Assembly: GCF_029784155.1 (NCBI RefSeq)
Contig: NC_073692.1
Span: 155,515,531-155,579,530, forward strand
Reading direction: 5' to 3'
Length of the DNA: 64,000 nucleotides
DNA from: Uranotaenia lowii
Taxonomy: Eukaryota > Arthropoda > Insecta > Diptera > Culicidae
This document shows positions 25,461 through 37,009 of this stretch, piece by piece. The translations under genes were made by a program, and so were the position numbers. How positions within the stretch are numbered: the first letter of the stretch is position 1; every line of letters begins with the position of its first letter. The notes beneath the pieces were generated by a model that was not told the origin of the DNA, searched no databases, and saw only the letters and a program-made list of their open reading frames with translations.

Positions 25461-25999
25461 TTAAGCTCAGAATCCCCGAAAAACGCTTCTAAAGGCCAGA
25501 AAACGCATTTTAAAGTTGTGATCCCAAATTAAGCTCAGAATGGCTGAAAAACGCTTCTAAAGGCCAGAAAACGCATTTTAAAGTTGTGATCCCAAATTAA
25601 GCTCAGAATCCCCGAAAAACGCTTCTAAAGACCAGAAAACGCATTTTAAAGTTGTGATCCCCAATTAAGCTCAGAATCCCCGAAAAACGCTTCTAAAGGC
25701 CAGAAAACGCATTTTAAAGTTGTGATCCCAAATTAAGCTCAGAATGGCCGAAAAACGCTTCTAAAGGCCTGAAAACGCATTTTAAAGTTTTGATCCCAAA
25801 TTAAGCTCAGAATGGCCGAAAAACGCTTCTAAAGGCCAGAAAACGCATTTTAAAGTTTTGATCCCAAATTAAGCTCAGAATGGCCGAAAAACGCTTCTAA
25901 AGGCCAGAAAACGCATTTTAAAGTTGTGATCCCAAATTAAGCTCAGAATGGCCGAAAAACGCTTCTAAAGGCCAGAAAACGCATTTTAAAGTTGTGATC

Positions 26000-28900
26000 C
26001 CAAATTAAGCTCAGAATGGCCGAAAAACGCTTCTAAAGGCCAGAAAACGCATTTTAAAGTTGTGATCCCAAATAAAGCTCAGAATCCCCGAAAAACGCTT
26101 CTAAAGGCCAGAAAACGCATTTTAAAGTTGTGATCCCAAATTAAGCTCAGAATGGCCGAAAAACGCTTCTAAAGGCCAGAAAACGCATTTTAAAGTTGTG
26201 ATCCCAAATTAAGCTCAGAATGGCCGAAAAACGCTTCTAAAGGCCAGAAAACGCATTTTAAAGTTGTGATCCCAAATTAAGCTCAGAATCCCCGAAAAAC
26301 GCTTCTAAAGACCAGAAAACGCATTTTAAAGTTGTGATCCCCAATTAAGCTCAGAATCCCCGAAAATCGCTTCTAAAGGCCGGAAAACGCATTTTAAAGT
26401 TGTGATCCCAAATTAAGCTCAGAATGGCCGAAAAACGCTTCTAAAGGCCAGAAAACGCATTTTAAAGTTTGATCCCAAATTAAGCTCAGAATGGCCGAAA
26501 AACGCTTCTAAAGGCCAGAAAACGCATTTTAAAGTTGTGATCCCAAATTAAGCTCAGAATGGCCGAAAAACGCTTCTAAAGGCCAGAAAACGCATTTTAA
26601 AGTTGTGATCCCAAATTAAGCTCAGAATGGCTGAAAAACGCTTCTAAAGGCCAGAAAACGCATTTTAAAGTTGTGATCCCAATTTAAGCTCAGAATCCCC
26701 GAAAAACGCTTCTAAAGGCCAGAAAACGCATTTTAAAGTTGTGATCCCAAATTAAGCTCAGAATCCCCGAAAAACGCTTCTAAAGGCCAGAAAACGCATT
26801 TTAAAGTTTTGATCCCAAATTAAGCTCAGAATGGCCGAAAAACGCTTCTAAAGGCCAGAAAACGCATTTTAAAGTTGTGATCCCAAATTAAGCTCAGAAT
26901 GGCCGAAAAACGCTTCTAAAGGCCAGAAAACGCATTTTAAAGTTGTGATCCCAAATTAAGCTCAGAATGGCCGAAAAACGCTTCTAAAGGCCAGAAAACG
27001 CATTTTAAAGTTGTGATCCCAAATTAAGCCCAGAATCCCCGAAAAACGCTTCTAAAGGCCAGAAAACGCATTTTAAAGTTGTGATCCCCAATTAAGCTCA
27101 GAATCCCCGAAAATCGCTTCTAAAGGCCGGAAAACGCATTTTAAAGTTGTGATCCCAAATTAAGCTCAGAATGGCCGAAAAACGCTTCTAAAGGCCAGAA
27201 AACGCATTTTAAAGTTGTGATCCCAAATTAAGCTTAGAATGGCCGAAAAACGCTTCTAAAGGCCAGAAAACGCATTTTAAAGTTGTGATCCCAAATTAAG
27301 CTCAGAATGGCCGAAAAACGCTTCTAAAGGCCAGAAAACGCATTTTAAAGTTGTGAACCCAAATTAAGCTCAGAATGGCCGAAAAACGCTTCTAAAGGCC
27401 AGAAAACGCATTTTAAAGTTGTGATCCCAAATTAAGCTCAGAATGGCCGAAAAACGCTTCTAAAGGCCAGAAAACGCATTTTAAAGTTGTGATCCCAAAT
27501 AAAGCTCAGAATCCCCGAAAAACGCTTCTAAAGGCCAGAAAACGCATTTTAAAGTTGTGATCCCAAATTAAGCCCAGAATCCCCGAAAAACGCTTCTAAA
27601 GGCCAGAAAACGAATTTTAAAGTTGTGAACCCAAATTAAGCTCAGAATGGCCGAAAAACGCTTCTAAAGGCCAGAAAACGCATTTTAAAGTTGTGATCCC
27701 AAATAAAGCTCAGAATCCCCGAAAAACGCTTCTAAAGGCCAGAAAACGCATTTTAAAGTTGTGATCCCCAATTAAGCTCAGAATCCCCGAAAATCGCTTC
27801 TAAAGGCCGGAAAACGCATTTTAAAGTTGTGATCCCAAATTAAGCTTAGAATGGCCGAAAAACGCTTCTAAAGGCCAGAAAACGCATTTTAAAGTTGTGA
27901 TCCCAAATTAAGCTCAGAATGGCCGATAAACGCTTCTAAAGGCCAGAAAACGCATTTTAAAGTTGTGATCCCAAATAAAGCTCAGAATGGCCGAAAAACG
28001 CTTCTAAAGGCCAGAAAACGCATTTTAAAGTTGTGATCCCAAATTAAGCTCAGAATGGCCGATAAACGCTTCTAAAGGCCAGAAAACGCATTTTAAAGTT
28101 GTGATCCCAAATTAAGCTCAGAATGGCTGAAAAACGCTTCTAAAGGCCAGAAAACGCATTTTAAAGTTGTGATCCCAAATTAAGCTCAGAATGGCCGAAA
28201 AACGCTTCTAAAGGCCAGAAAACGCATTTTAAAGTTGTGAACCCAAATTAAGCTCAGAATGGCCGAAAAACGCTTCTAAAGGCCAGAAAACGCATTTTAA
28301 AGTTGTGATCCCAAATTAAGCTCAGAATGGCCGATAAACGCTTCTAAAGGCCAGAAAACGCATTTTAAAGTTGTGATCCCAAATAAAGCTCAGAATGGCC
28401 GAAAAACGCTTCTAAAGGCCAGAAAACGCATTTTAAAGTTGTGATCCCAAATTAAGCTCAGAATGGCCGATAAACGCTTCTAAAGGCCAGAAAACGCATT
28501 TTAAAGTTGTGATCCCAAATTAAGCTCAGAATGGCTGAAAAACGCTTCTAAAGGCCAGAAAACGCATTTTAAAGTTGTGATCCCAAATTAAGCTCAGAAT
28601 GGCCGAAAAACGCTTCTAAAGGCCAGAAAACGCATTTTAAAGTTGTGAACCCAAATTAAGCTCAGAATGGCCGAAAAACGCTTCTAAAGGCCAGAAAACG
28701 CATTTTAAAGTTGTGATCCCAAATTAAGCCCAGAATCCCCGAAAAACGCTTCTAAAGGCCAGAAAACGAATTTTAAAGTTGTGAACCCAAATTAAGCTCA
28801 GAATGGCCGAAAAACGCTTCTAAAGGCCAGAAAACGCATTTTAAAGTTGTGATCCCAAATTAAGCTCAGAATGGCCGAAAAACGCTTCTAAAGGCCAGAA

Positions 28901-30250
28901 AACGCATTTTAAAGTTGTGAACCCAAATTAAGCTCAGAATGGCCGAAAAACGCTTCTAAAGGCCAGAAAACGCATTTTAAAGTTGTGATCCCAAATTAAG
29001 CCCAGAATCCCCGAAAAACGCTTCTAAAGGCCAGAAAACGCATTTTAAAGTTGTGATCCCAAATTAAGCTCAGAATCCCCGAAAAACGCTTCTAAAGGCC
29101 AGAAAACGCATTTTAAAGTTGTGATCCCAAATTAAGCCCAGAATCCCCGAAAAACGCTTCTAAAGGCCAGAAAACGAATTTTAAAGTTGTGATCCCAAAT
29201 TAAGCTCAGAATGGCCGAAAAACGCTTCTAAAGGCCGGAAAACGCATTTTAAAGTTGTGATCCCAAATTAAGCTCAGAATGGCCGAAAAACGCTTCTAAA
29301 GGCCAGAAAACGCATTTTAAAGTTGTGATCCCAAATTAAGCTCAGAATGGCCGAAAAACGCTTCTAAAGGCCAAAAAACGCATTTTAAAGTTGTGATCCC
29401 AAATTAAGCTCAGAATGGCCGAAAAACGCTTCTAAAGGCCAGAAAACGCATTTTAAAGTTGTGATCCCAAATTAAGCTCAGAATGGCCGAAAAACGCTTC
29501 TAAAGGCCAGAAAACGCATTTTAAAGTTGTGATCCCAAATAAGGCTCAGAATGGCCGAAAAACGCTTCTAAAGGCCAGAAAACGCATTTTAAAGTTGTGA
29601 TCCCAAATTAAGCTCAGAATGGCCGAATAACGCTTCTAAAGGCCAGAAAACGCATTTTAAAGTTGTGATCCCAAATTAAGCTCAGAATGGCCGAAAAACG
29701 CTTCTAAAGGCCAGAAAACGCATTTTAAAGTTGTGATCCCAAATTAAGCTCAGAATGGCCGAAAAACGCTTCTAAAGGCCAGAAAACGCATTTTAAAGTT
29801 GTGATCCCAAATAAGGCTCAGAATGGCCGAAAAACGCTTCTAAAGGCCAGAAAACGCATTTTAAAGTTGTGATCCCAAATTAAGCTCAGAATGGCCGAAA
29901 AACGCTTCTAAAGGCCAAAAAACGCATTTTAAAGTTGTGATCCCAAATTAAGCTCAGAATGGCCGAAAAACGCTTCTAAAGGCCAGAAAACGCATTTTAA
30001 AGTTGTGATCCCAAATTAAGCTCAGAATGGCCGAAAAACGCTTCTAAAGGCCAGAAAACGCATTTTAAAGTTGTGATCCCAAATTAAGCTCAGAATGGCC
30101 GAAAAACGCTTCTAAAGGCCAGAAAACGCATTTTAAAGTTGTGATCCCAAATAAGGCTCAGAATGGCCGAAAAACGCTTCTAAAGGCCAGAAAACGCATT
30201 TTAAAGTTGTGATCCCAAATTAAGCTCAGAATGGCCGAAAAACGCTTCTA
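26000..30250 (+). repeat. 4.2-kb duplicated block (unit II copy)
   Basis: Collinear with 44150-48330. The offset is 18151 at aataaag (26071 and 44222), cgaaaatcgc (26361 and 44512), the 1-bp deletion (26464 and 44615), gataaacgc (27925 and 46076; 28061 and 46212) and aagcccag (28728 and 46879). It falls to 18083, one monomer less, from about 28.93 kb: aagcccag 29000 and 47083, ggccaaaaaacgc 29371 and 47454, gaataacgc 29625 and 47708. Distinctive variants are gtgaaccc, aataaggctc and aagcttagaat. The left edge is uncertain because plain G-type monomers carry no information. Confidence 0.85.
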
Positions 30251-30597
30251 AAGGCCAGAAAACGCATTTTAAAGTTGTGATCCCAAATTAAGCTCAGAAT
30301 GGCCGAAAAACGCTCTAAAGGCCAGAAAACGCATTTTAAAGTTGTAATCCCAAATTAAGCTCAGAATCCCCGAAAAACGCTTCTAAAGGCCAGAAAACGC
30401 ATTTTAAAGTTTTGATCCCAAATTAAGCTCAGAATGGCCGAAAAACGCTTCTAAAGGTCAGAAAACGCATTTTAAAGTTGTAATCCCAAATTAAGCTCAG
30501 AATCCCCGAAAAACGCTTCTAAAGGCCAGAAAACGCATTTTAAAGTTGTGATCCCAAATTAAGCTCAGAATGGCCGAAAAACGCTTCTAAAGGCCAG

Positions 30598-32496
30598 AAA
30601 ACGCATTTTAAAGTTGTGATCCCAATTTAAGCTCAGAATCCCCGAAAAACGCTTCTAAAGGCCAGAAAACGCATTTTAAAGTTGTGATCCCAAATTAAGC
30701 TCAGAATGGCCGAAAAACGCTTCTAAAGGCCAGAAAACGCATTTTAAAGTTGTGATCCCCAATTAAGCTCAGAATCCCCGAAAAACGCTTCTAAAGGCAA
30801 GAAAACGCATTTTAAAGTTGTGATCCCAAATTAAGCTCAGAATCCCCGAAAAACGCTTCTAAAGGCCAGAAAACGCATTTTAAAGTTTTGATCCCAAATT
30901 AAGCTCAGAATGGCCGAAAAACGCTCTAAAGGCCAGAAAACGCATTTTAAAGTTGTAATCCCAAATTAAGCTCAGAATCCCCGAAAAACGCTTCTAAAGG
31001 CCAGAAAACGCATTTTAAAGTTTTGATCCCAAATTAAGCTCAGAATGGCCGAAAAACGCTTCTAAAGGTCAGAAAACGCATTTTAAAGTTGTAATCCCAA
31101 ATTAAGCTCAGAATCCCCGAAAAACGCTTCTAAAGGCCAGAAAACGCATTTTAAAGTTGTGATCCCAAATTAAGCTCAGAATGGCCGAAAAACGCTTCTA
31201 AAGGCCAGAAAACGCATTTTAAAGTTGTGATCCCAATTTAAGCTCAGAATCCCCGAAAAACGCTTCTAAAGGCCAGAAAACGCATTTTAAAGTTGTGATC
31301 CCAAATTAAGCTCAGAATGGCCGAAAAACGCTTCTAAAGGTCAGAAAACGCATTTTAAAGTTGTAATCCCAAATTAAGCTCAGAATCCCCGAAAAACGCT
31401 TCTAAAGGCCAGAAAACGCATTTTAAAGTTTTGATCCCAAATTAAGCTCAGAATGGCCGAAAAACGCTTCTAAAGGCCAGAAAACGCATTTTAAAGTTGT
31501 GATCCCAAATTAAGCTCAGAATGGCCGAAAAACGCTTCTAAAGGCCAGAAAACGCATTTTAAAGTTGTGATCCCAAATTAAGCTCAGAATGGCCGAAAAA
31601 CGCTTCTAAAGGCCAGAAAACGCATTTTAAAGTTGTGATCCCAAATTAAGCTCAGAATGGCCGAAAAACGCTTCTAAAGGCCAGAAAACGCATTTTAAAG
31701 TTGTGATCCCAATTTAAGCTCAGAATCCCCGAAAAACGCTTCTAAAGGCCAGAAAACGCATTTTAAAGTTGTGATCCCAAATTAAGCTCAGAATGGCTGA
31801 AAAACGCTTCTAAAGGCCAGAAAACGCATTTTAAAGTTGTGATCCCAAATTAAGCTCAGAATCCCCGAAAAACGCTTCTAAAGACCAGAAAACGCATTTT
31901 AAAGTTGTGATCCCCAATTAAGCTCAGAATCCCCGAAAAACGCTTCTAAAGGCCAGAAAACGCATTTTAAAGTTGTGATCCCAAATTAAGCTAAGAATGG
32001 CCGAAAAACGCTTCTAAAGGCCAGAAAACGCATTTTAAAGTTGTGATCCCAAATTAAGCTAAGAATCCCCGAAAAACGCTTCTAAAGGTCAGAAAACGCA
32101 TTTTAAAGTTGTAATCCCAAATTAAGCTCAGAATCCCCGAAAAACGCTTCTAAAGGCCAGAAAACGCATTTTAAAGTTTTGATCCCAAATTAAGCTCAGA
32201 ATGGCCGAAAAACGCTTCTAAAGGCCAGAAAACGCATTTTAAAGTTGTGATCCCAAATTAAGCTCAGAATGGCCGAAAAACGCTTCTAAAGGCCTGAAAA
32301 CGCATTTTAAAGTTTTGATCCCAAATTAAGCTCAGAATGGCCGAAAAACGCTTCTAAAGGCCAGAAAACGCATTTTAAAGTTGTGATCCCAAATTAAGCT
32401 CAGAATGGCCGAAAAACGCTTCTAAAGGCCAGAAAACGCATTTTAAAGTTGTGATCCCAAATTAAGCTAAGAATCCCCGAAAAACGCTTCTAAAGG
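30598..32496 (+). repeat. 1.9-kb duplicated block (unit III copy)
   Basis: Counterpart of 17480-19378, offset 13118 bp. The run just before it, 30301-30598, is also related to unit II but aligns to 17.8-18.1 kb. Unit III therefore begins with a short partial repeat before jumping back to the start of this block. Confidence 0.85.
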
Positions 32497-32917
32497 CCAG
32501 AAAACGCATTTTAAAGTTGTGATCCCAAATTAAGCTCAGAATGGCTGAAAAACGCTTCTAAAGGCCAGAAAACGCATTTTAAAGTTGTGATCCCAAATTA
32601 AGCTCAGAATCCCCGAAAAACGCTTCTAAAGACCAGAAAACGCATTTTAAAGTTGTGATCCCCAATTAAGCTCAGAATCCCCGAAAAACGCTTCTAAAGG
32701 CCAGAAAACGCATTTTAAAGTTGTGATCCCAAATTAAGCTAAGAATGGCCGAAAAACGCTTCTAAAGGCCAGAAAACGCATTTTAAAGTTGTGATCCCAA
32801 ATTAAGCTCAGAATGGCTGAAAAACGCTTCTAAAGGCCAGAAAACGCATTTTAAAGTTGTGATCCCCAATTAAGCTCAGAATCCCCGAAAAACGCTTCTA
32901 AAGGCCAGAAAACGCAT

Positions 32918-33658
32918 TTTAAAGTTGTGATCCCAAATTAAGCTCAGAATCCCCGAAAAACGCTTCTAATGGCCAGAAAACGCATTTTAAAGTTTTGATC
33001 CCAAATTAAGCTCAGAATGGCCGAAAAACGCTTCTAAAGGCCAGAAAACGCATTTTAAAGTTGTAATCCCAAATTAAGCTCAGAATCCCCGAAAAACGCT
33101 TCTAAAGGCCAGAAAACGCATTTTAAAGTTTTGATCCCAAATTAAGCTCAGAATGGCCGAAAAACGCTTCTAAAGGTCAGAAAACGCATTTTAAAGTTGT
33201 AATCCCAAATTAAGCTCAGAATCCCCGAAAAACGCTTCTAAAGGCCAGAAAACGCATTTTAAAGTTGTGATCCCAAATTAAGCTCAGAATGGCCGAAAAA
33301 CGCTTCTAAAGGCCAGAAAACGCATTTTAAAGTTGTGATCCCAAATAAAGCTCTGAGTGGCCGAAAAACGCTTCTAAAGGCCAGAAAACGCATTTTAAAG
33401 TTGTGATCCCAATTTAAGCTCAGAATCCCCGAAAAACGCTTCTAAAGGCCAGAAAACGCATTTTAAAGTTGTAATCCCAAATTAAGCTCAGAATCCCCGA
33501 AAAACGCTTCTAAAGGCCAGAAAACGCATTTTAAAGTTTTGATCCCAAATTAAGCTCAGAATGGCCGAAAAACGCTTCTAAAGGTCAGAAAACGCATTTT
33601 AAAGTTGTAATCCCAATTTAAGCTCAGAATCCCCGAAAAACGCTTCTAAAGGCCAGAA
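32918..33658 (+). repeat. Eleven-monomer recurrent core, copy 3
   Basis: Same order again, with atggcc at 32969 and tctgag at 33352 (383 bp apart, as in the other copies). It lies in the extra 32.5-35.1 kb block of mega-unit III that has no collinear partner in unit II, so it looks like a local gain inside that unit. Confidence 0.8.
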
Positions 33659-34957
33659 AACGCATTTTAAAGTTGTGATCCCAAATTAAGCTCAGAATGG
33701 CCGAAAAACGCTTCTAAAGGTCAGAAAACGCATTTTAAAGTTGTAATCCCAAATTAAGCTCAGAATCCCCGAAAAACGCTTCTAAAGGCCAGAAAACGCA
33801 TTTTAAAGTTTTGATCCCAAATTAAGCTCAGAATGGCCGAAAAACGCTTCTAAAGGCCAGAAAACGCATTTTAAAGTTGTGATCCCAAATTAAGCTCAGA
33901 ATGGCCGAAAAACGCTTCTAAAGGCCAGAAAACGCATTTTAAAGTTGTGATCCCAAATTAAGCTCAGAATGGCCGAAAAACGCTTCTAAAGGCCAGAAAA
34001 CGCATTTTAAAGTTGTGATCCCAAATTAAGCTCAGAATGGCCGAAAAACGCTTCTAAAGGCCAGAAAACGCATTTTAAAGTTGTGATCCCAATTTAAGCT
34101 CAGAATCCCCGAAAAACGCTTCTAAAGGCCAGAAAACGCATTTTAAAGTTGTGATCCCAAATTAAGCTCAGAATGGCCGAAAAACGCTTCTAAAGGCCAG
34201 AAAACGCATTTTAAAGTTGTGATCCCAATTTAAGCTCAGAATCCCCGAAAAACGCTTCTAAAGGCCAGAAAACGCATTTTAAAGTTGTGATCCCAAATTA
34301 AGCTCAGAATGGCCGAAAAACGCTTCTAAAGGCCTGAAAACGCATTTTAAAGTTTTGATCCCAAATTAAGCTCAGAATGGCCGAAAAACGCTTCTAAAGG
34401 CCAGAAAACGCATTTTAAAGTTGTGATCCCAAATTAAGCTCAGAATGGCCGAAAAACGCTTCTAAAGGCCAGAAAACGCATTTTAAAGTTGTGATCCCAA
34501 ATTAAGCTAAGAATCCCCGAAAAACGCTTCTAAAGGCCAGAAAACGCATTTTAAAGTTGTGATCCCAAATTAAGCTCAGAATGGCTGAAAAACGCTTCTA
34601 AAGGCCAGAAAACGCATTTTAAAGTTGTGATCCCAAATTAAGCTCAGAATGGCCGAAAAACGCTTCTAAAGGCCAGAAAACGCATTTTAAAGTTGTGATC
34701 CCCAATTAAGCTCAGAATCCCCGAAAAACGCTTCTAAAGGCCAGAAAACGCATTTTAAAGTTGTGATCCCAAATTAAGCTAAGAATCCCCGAAAAACGCT
34801 TCTAAAGGCCAGAAAACGCATTTTAAAGTTGTGATCCCAAATTAAGCTCAGAATGGCTGAAAAACGCTTCTAAAGGCCAGAAAACGCATTTTAAAGTTGT
34901 GATCCCCAATTAAGCTCAGAATCCCCGAAAAACGCTTCTAAAGGCCAGAAAACGCAT

Positions 34958-35698
34958 TTTAAAGTTGTGATCCCAAATTAAGCTCAGAATCCCCGAAAAA
35001 CGCTTCTAATGGCCAGAAAACGCATTTTAAAGTTTTGATCCCAAATTAAGCTCAGAATGGCCGAAAAACGCTTCTAAAGGCCAGAAAACGCATTTTAAAG
35101 TTGTAATCCCAAATTAAGCTCAGAATCCCCGAAAAACGCTTCTAAAGGCCAGAAAACGCATTTTAAAGTTTTGATCCCAAATTAAGCTCAGAATGGCCGA
35201 AAAACGCTTCTAAAGGTCAGAAAACGCATTTTAAAGTTGTAATCCCAAATTAAGCTCAGAATCCCCGAAAAACGCTTCTAAAGGCCAGAAAACGCATTTT
35301 AAAGTTGTGATCCCAAATTAAGCTCAGAATGGCCGAAAAACGCTTCTAAAGGCCAGAAAACGCATTTTAAAGTTGTGATCCCAAATAAAGCTCTGAGTGG
35401 CCGAAAAACGCTTCTAAAGGCCAGAAAACGCATTTTAAAGTTGTGATCCCAATTTAAGCTCAGAATCCCCGAAAAACGCTTCTAAAGGCCAGAAAACGCA
35501 TTTTAAAGTTGTAATCCCAAATTAAGCTCAGAATCCCCGAAAAACGCTTCTAAAGGCCAGAAAACGCATTTTAAAGTTTTGATCCCAAATTAAGCTCAGA
35601 ATGGCCGAAAAACGCTTCTAAAGGCCAGAAAACGCATTTTAAAGTTGTAATCCCAATTTAAGCTCAGAATCCCCGAAAAACGCTTCTAAAGGCCAGAA
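34958..35698 (+). repeat. Eleven-monomer recurrent core, copy 4
   Basis: Fourth copy, 2040 bp (30 monomers) after copy 3: atggcc at 35009 and tctgag at 35392. Unlike copies 1-3 it has ggccag instead of ggtcag near 35623, and gtaatccc C-type in place of the following plain G-type monomer. It shares both differences with the partial copy around tctgag 20028 (offset 15364), so copy 4 is the direct counterpart of that block. Confidence 0.8.
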
Positions 35699-37009
35699 AA
35701 CGCATTTTAAAGTTGTAATCCCAAATTAAGCTCAGAATCCCCGAAAAACGCTTCTAAAGGCCAGAAAACGCATTTTAAAGTTTTGATCCCAAATTAAGCT
35801 CAGAATGGCCGAAAAACGCTTCTAAAGGTCAGAAAACGCATTTTAAAGTTGTAATCCCAAATTAAGCTCAGAATCCCCGAAAAACGCTTCTAAAGGCCAG
35901 AAAACGCATTTTAAAGTTGTGATCCCAAATTAAGCTCAGAATGGCCGAAAAACGCTTCTAAAGGCCAGAAAACGCATTTTAAAGTTGTGATCCCAAATAA
36001 AGCTCAGAATCCCCGAAAAACGCTTCTAATGGCCGGAAAACGAATTTTAAAGTTGTGATCCCAAATTAAGCTCAGAATGGCCGAAAAACGCTTCTAAAGG
36101 CCAGAAAACGCATTTTAAAGTTGTGATCCCAAATTAAGCTCAGAATGGCCGAAAAACGCTTCTAAAGGCCAGAAAACGCATTTTAAAGTTGTGATCCCAA
36201 ATTAAGCTCAGAATCCCCGAAAAACGCTTCTAAAGGCCAGAAAACGCATTTTAAAGTTGTGATCCCAAATTAAGCTCAGAATCCCCGAAAAACGCTTCTT
36301 ATGGCCGGAAAACGCATTTTAAAGTTGTGATCCGAAATTAAGCTCAAAATCCCCGAAAAACGCTTCTAAAGGCCAGAAAACGAATTTTAAAGTTGTGATC
36401 CCAAATTAAGCTCAGAATCCCCGAAAAACGCTTCTAAAGGCCAGAAAACGCATTTTAAAGTTGTGATCCCAAATTAAGCTCAGAATGGCCGAAAAACGCT
36501 TCTAAAGGCCAGAAAACGCATTTTAAAGTTGTGATCCCAAATAAAGCTCAGAATCCCCGAAAAACGCTTCTAATGGCCGGAAAACGAATTTTAAAGTTGT
36601 GATCCCAAATTAAGCTCAGAATGGCCGAAAAACGCTTCTAAAGGCCAGAAAACGCATTTTAAAGTTGTGATCCCAAATTAAGCTCAGAATGGCCGAAAAA
36701 CGCTTCTAAAGGCCAGAAAACGCATTTTAAAGTTGTGATCCCAAATTAAGCTCAGAATCCCCGAAAAACGCTTCTAAAGGCCAGAAAACGCATTTTAAAG
36801 TTGTAATCCCAAATTAAGCTCAGAATCCCCGAAAAACGCTTCTAAAGGCCAGAAAACGCATTTTAAAGTTTTGATCCCAAATTAAGCTCAGAATGGCCGA
36901 AAAACGCTTCTAAAGGTCAGAAAACGCATTTTAAAGTTGTAATCCCAAATTAAGCTCAGAATCCCCGAAAAACGCTTCTAAAGGCCAGAAAACGCATTTT
37001 AAAGTTGTG

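Larger units (their letters stand above)
14957..30300 (+). repeat. Satellite mega-unit II (about 15.3 kb)
   Basis: Second copy of the long-range variant order. Its left third corresponds to mega-unit I (15068-16835 to 4801-6568; 17681 to 7142; 21271 to 12911; 22884 to 14728). The part from about 17.5 kb to 30.3 kb corresponds to mega-unit III (about 30.6-48.4 kb). Landmarks include the 1-bp deletions at about 16107, 17804, 25244 and 26467, the 2-bp deletion at about 19519, aactcatttt at 24551, gataaacgc at 27925 and 28061, and aataaggctc near 29538. The right part, about 23-30 kb, has no counterpart in unit I. The end is set by the gctctaaag deletion at 30311, which matches that at 17804. Confidence 0.7.
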
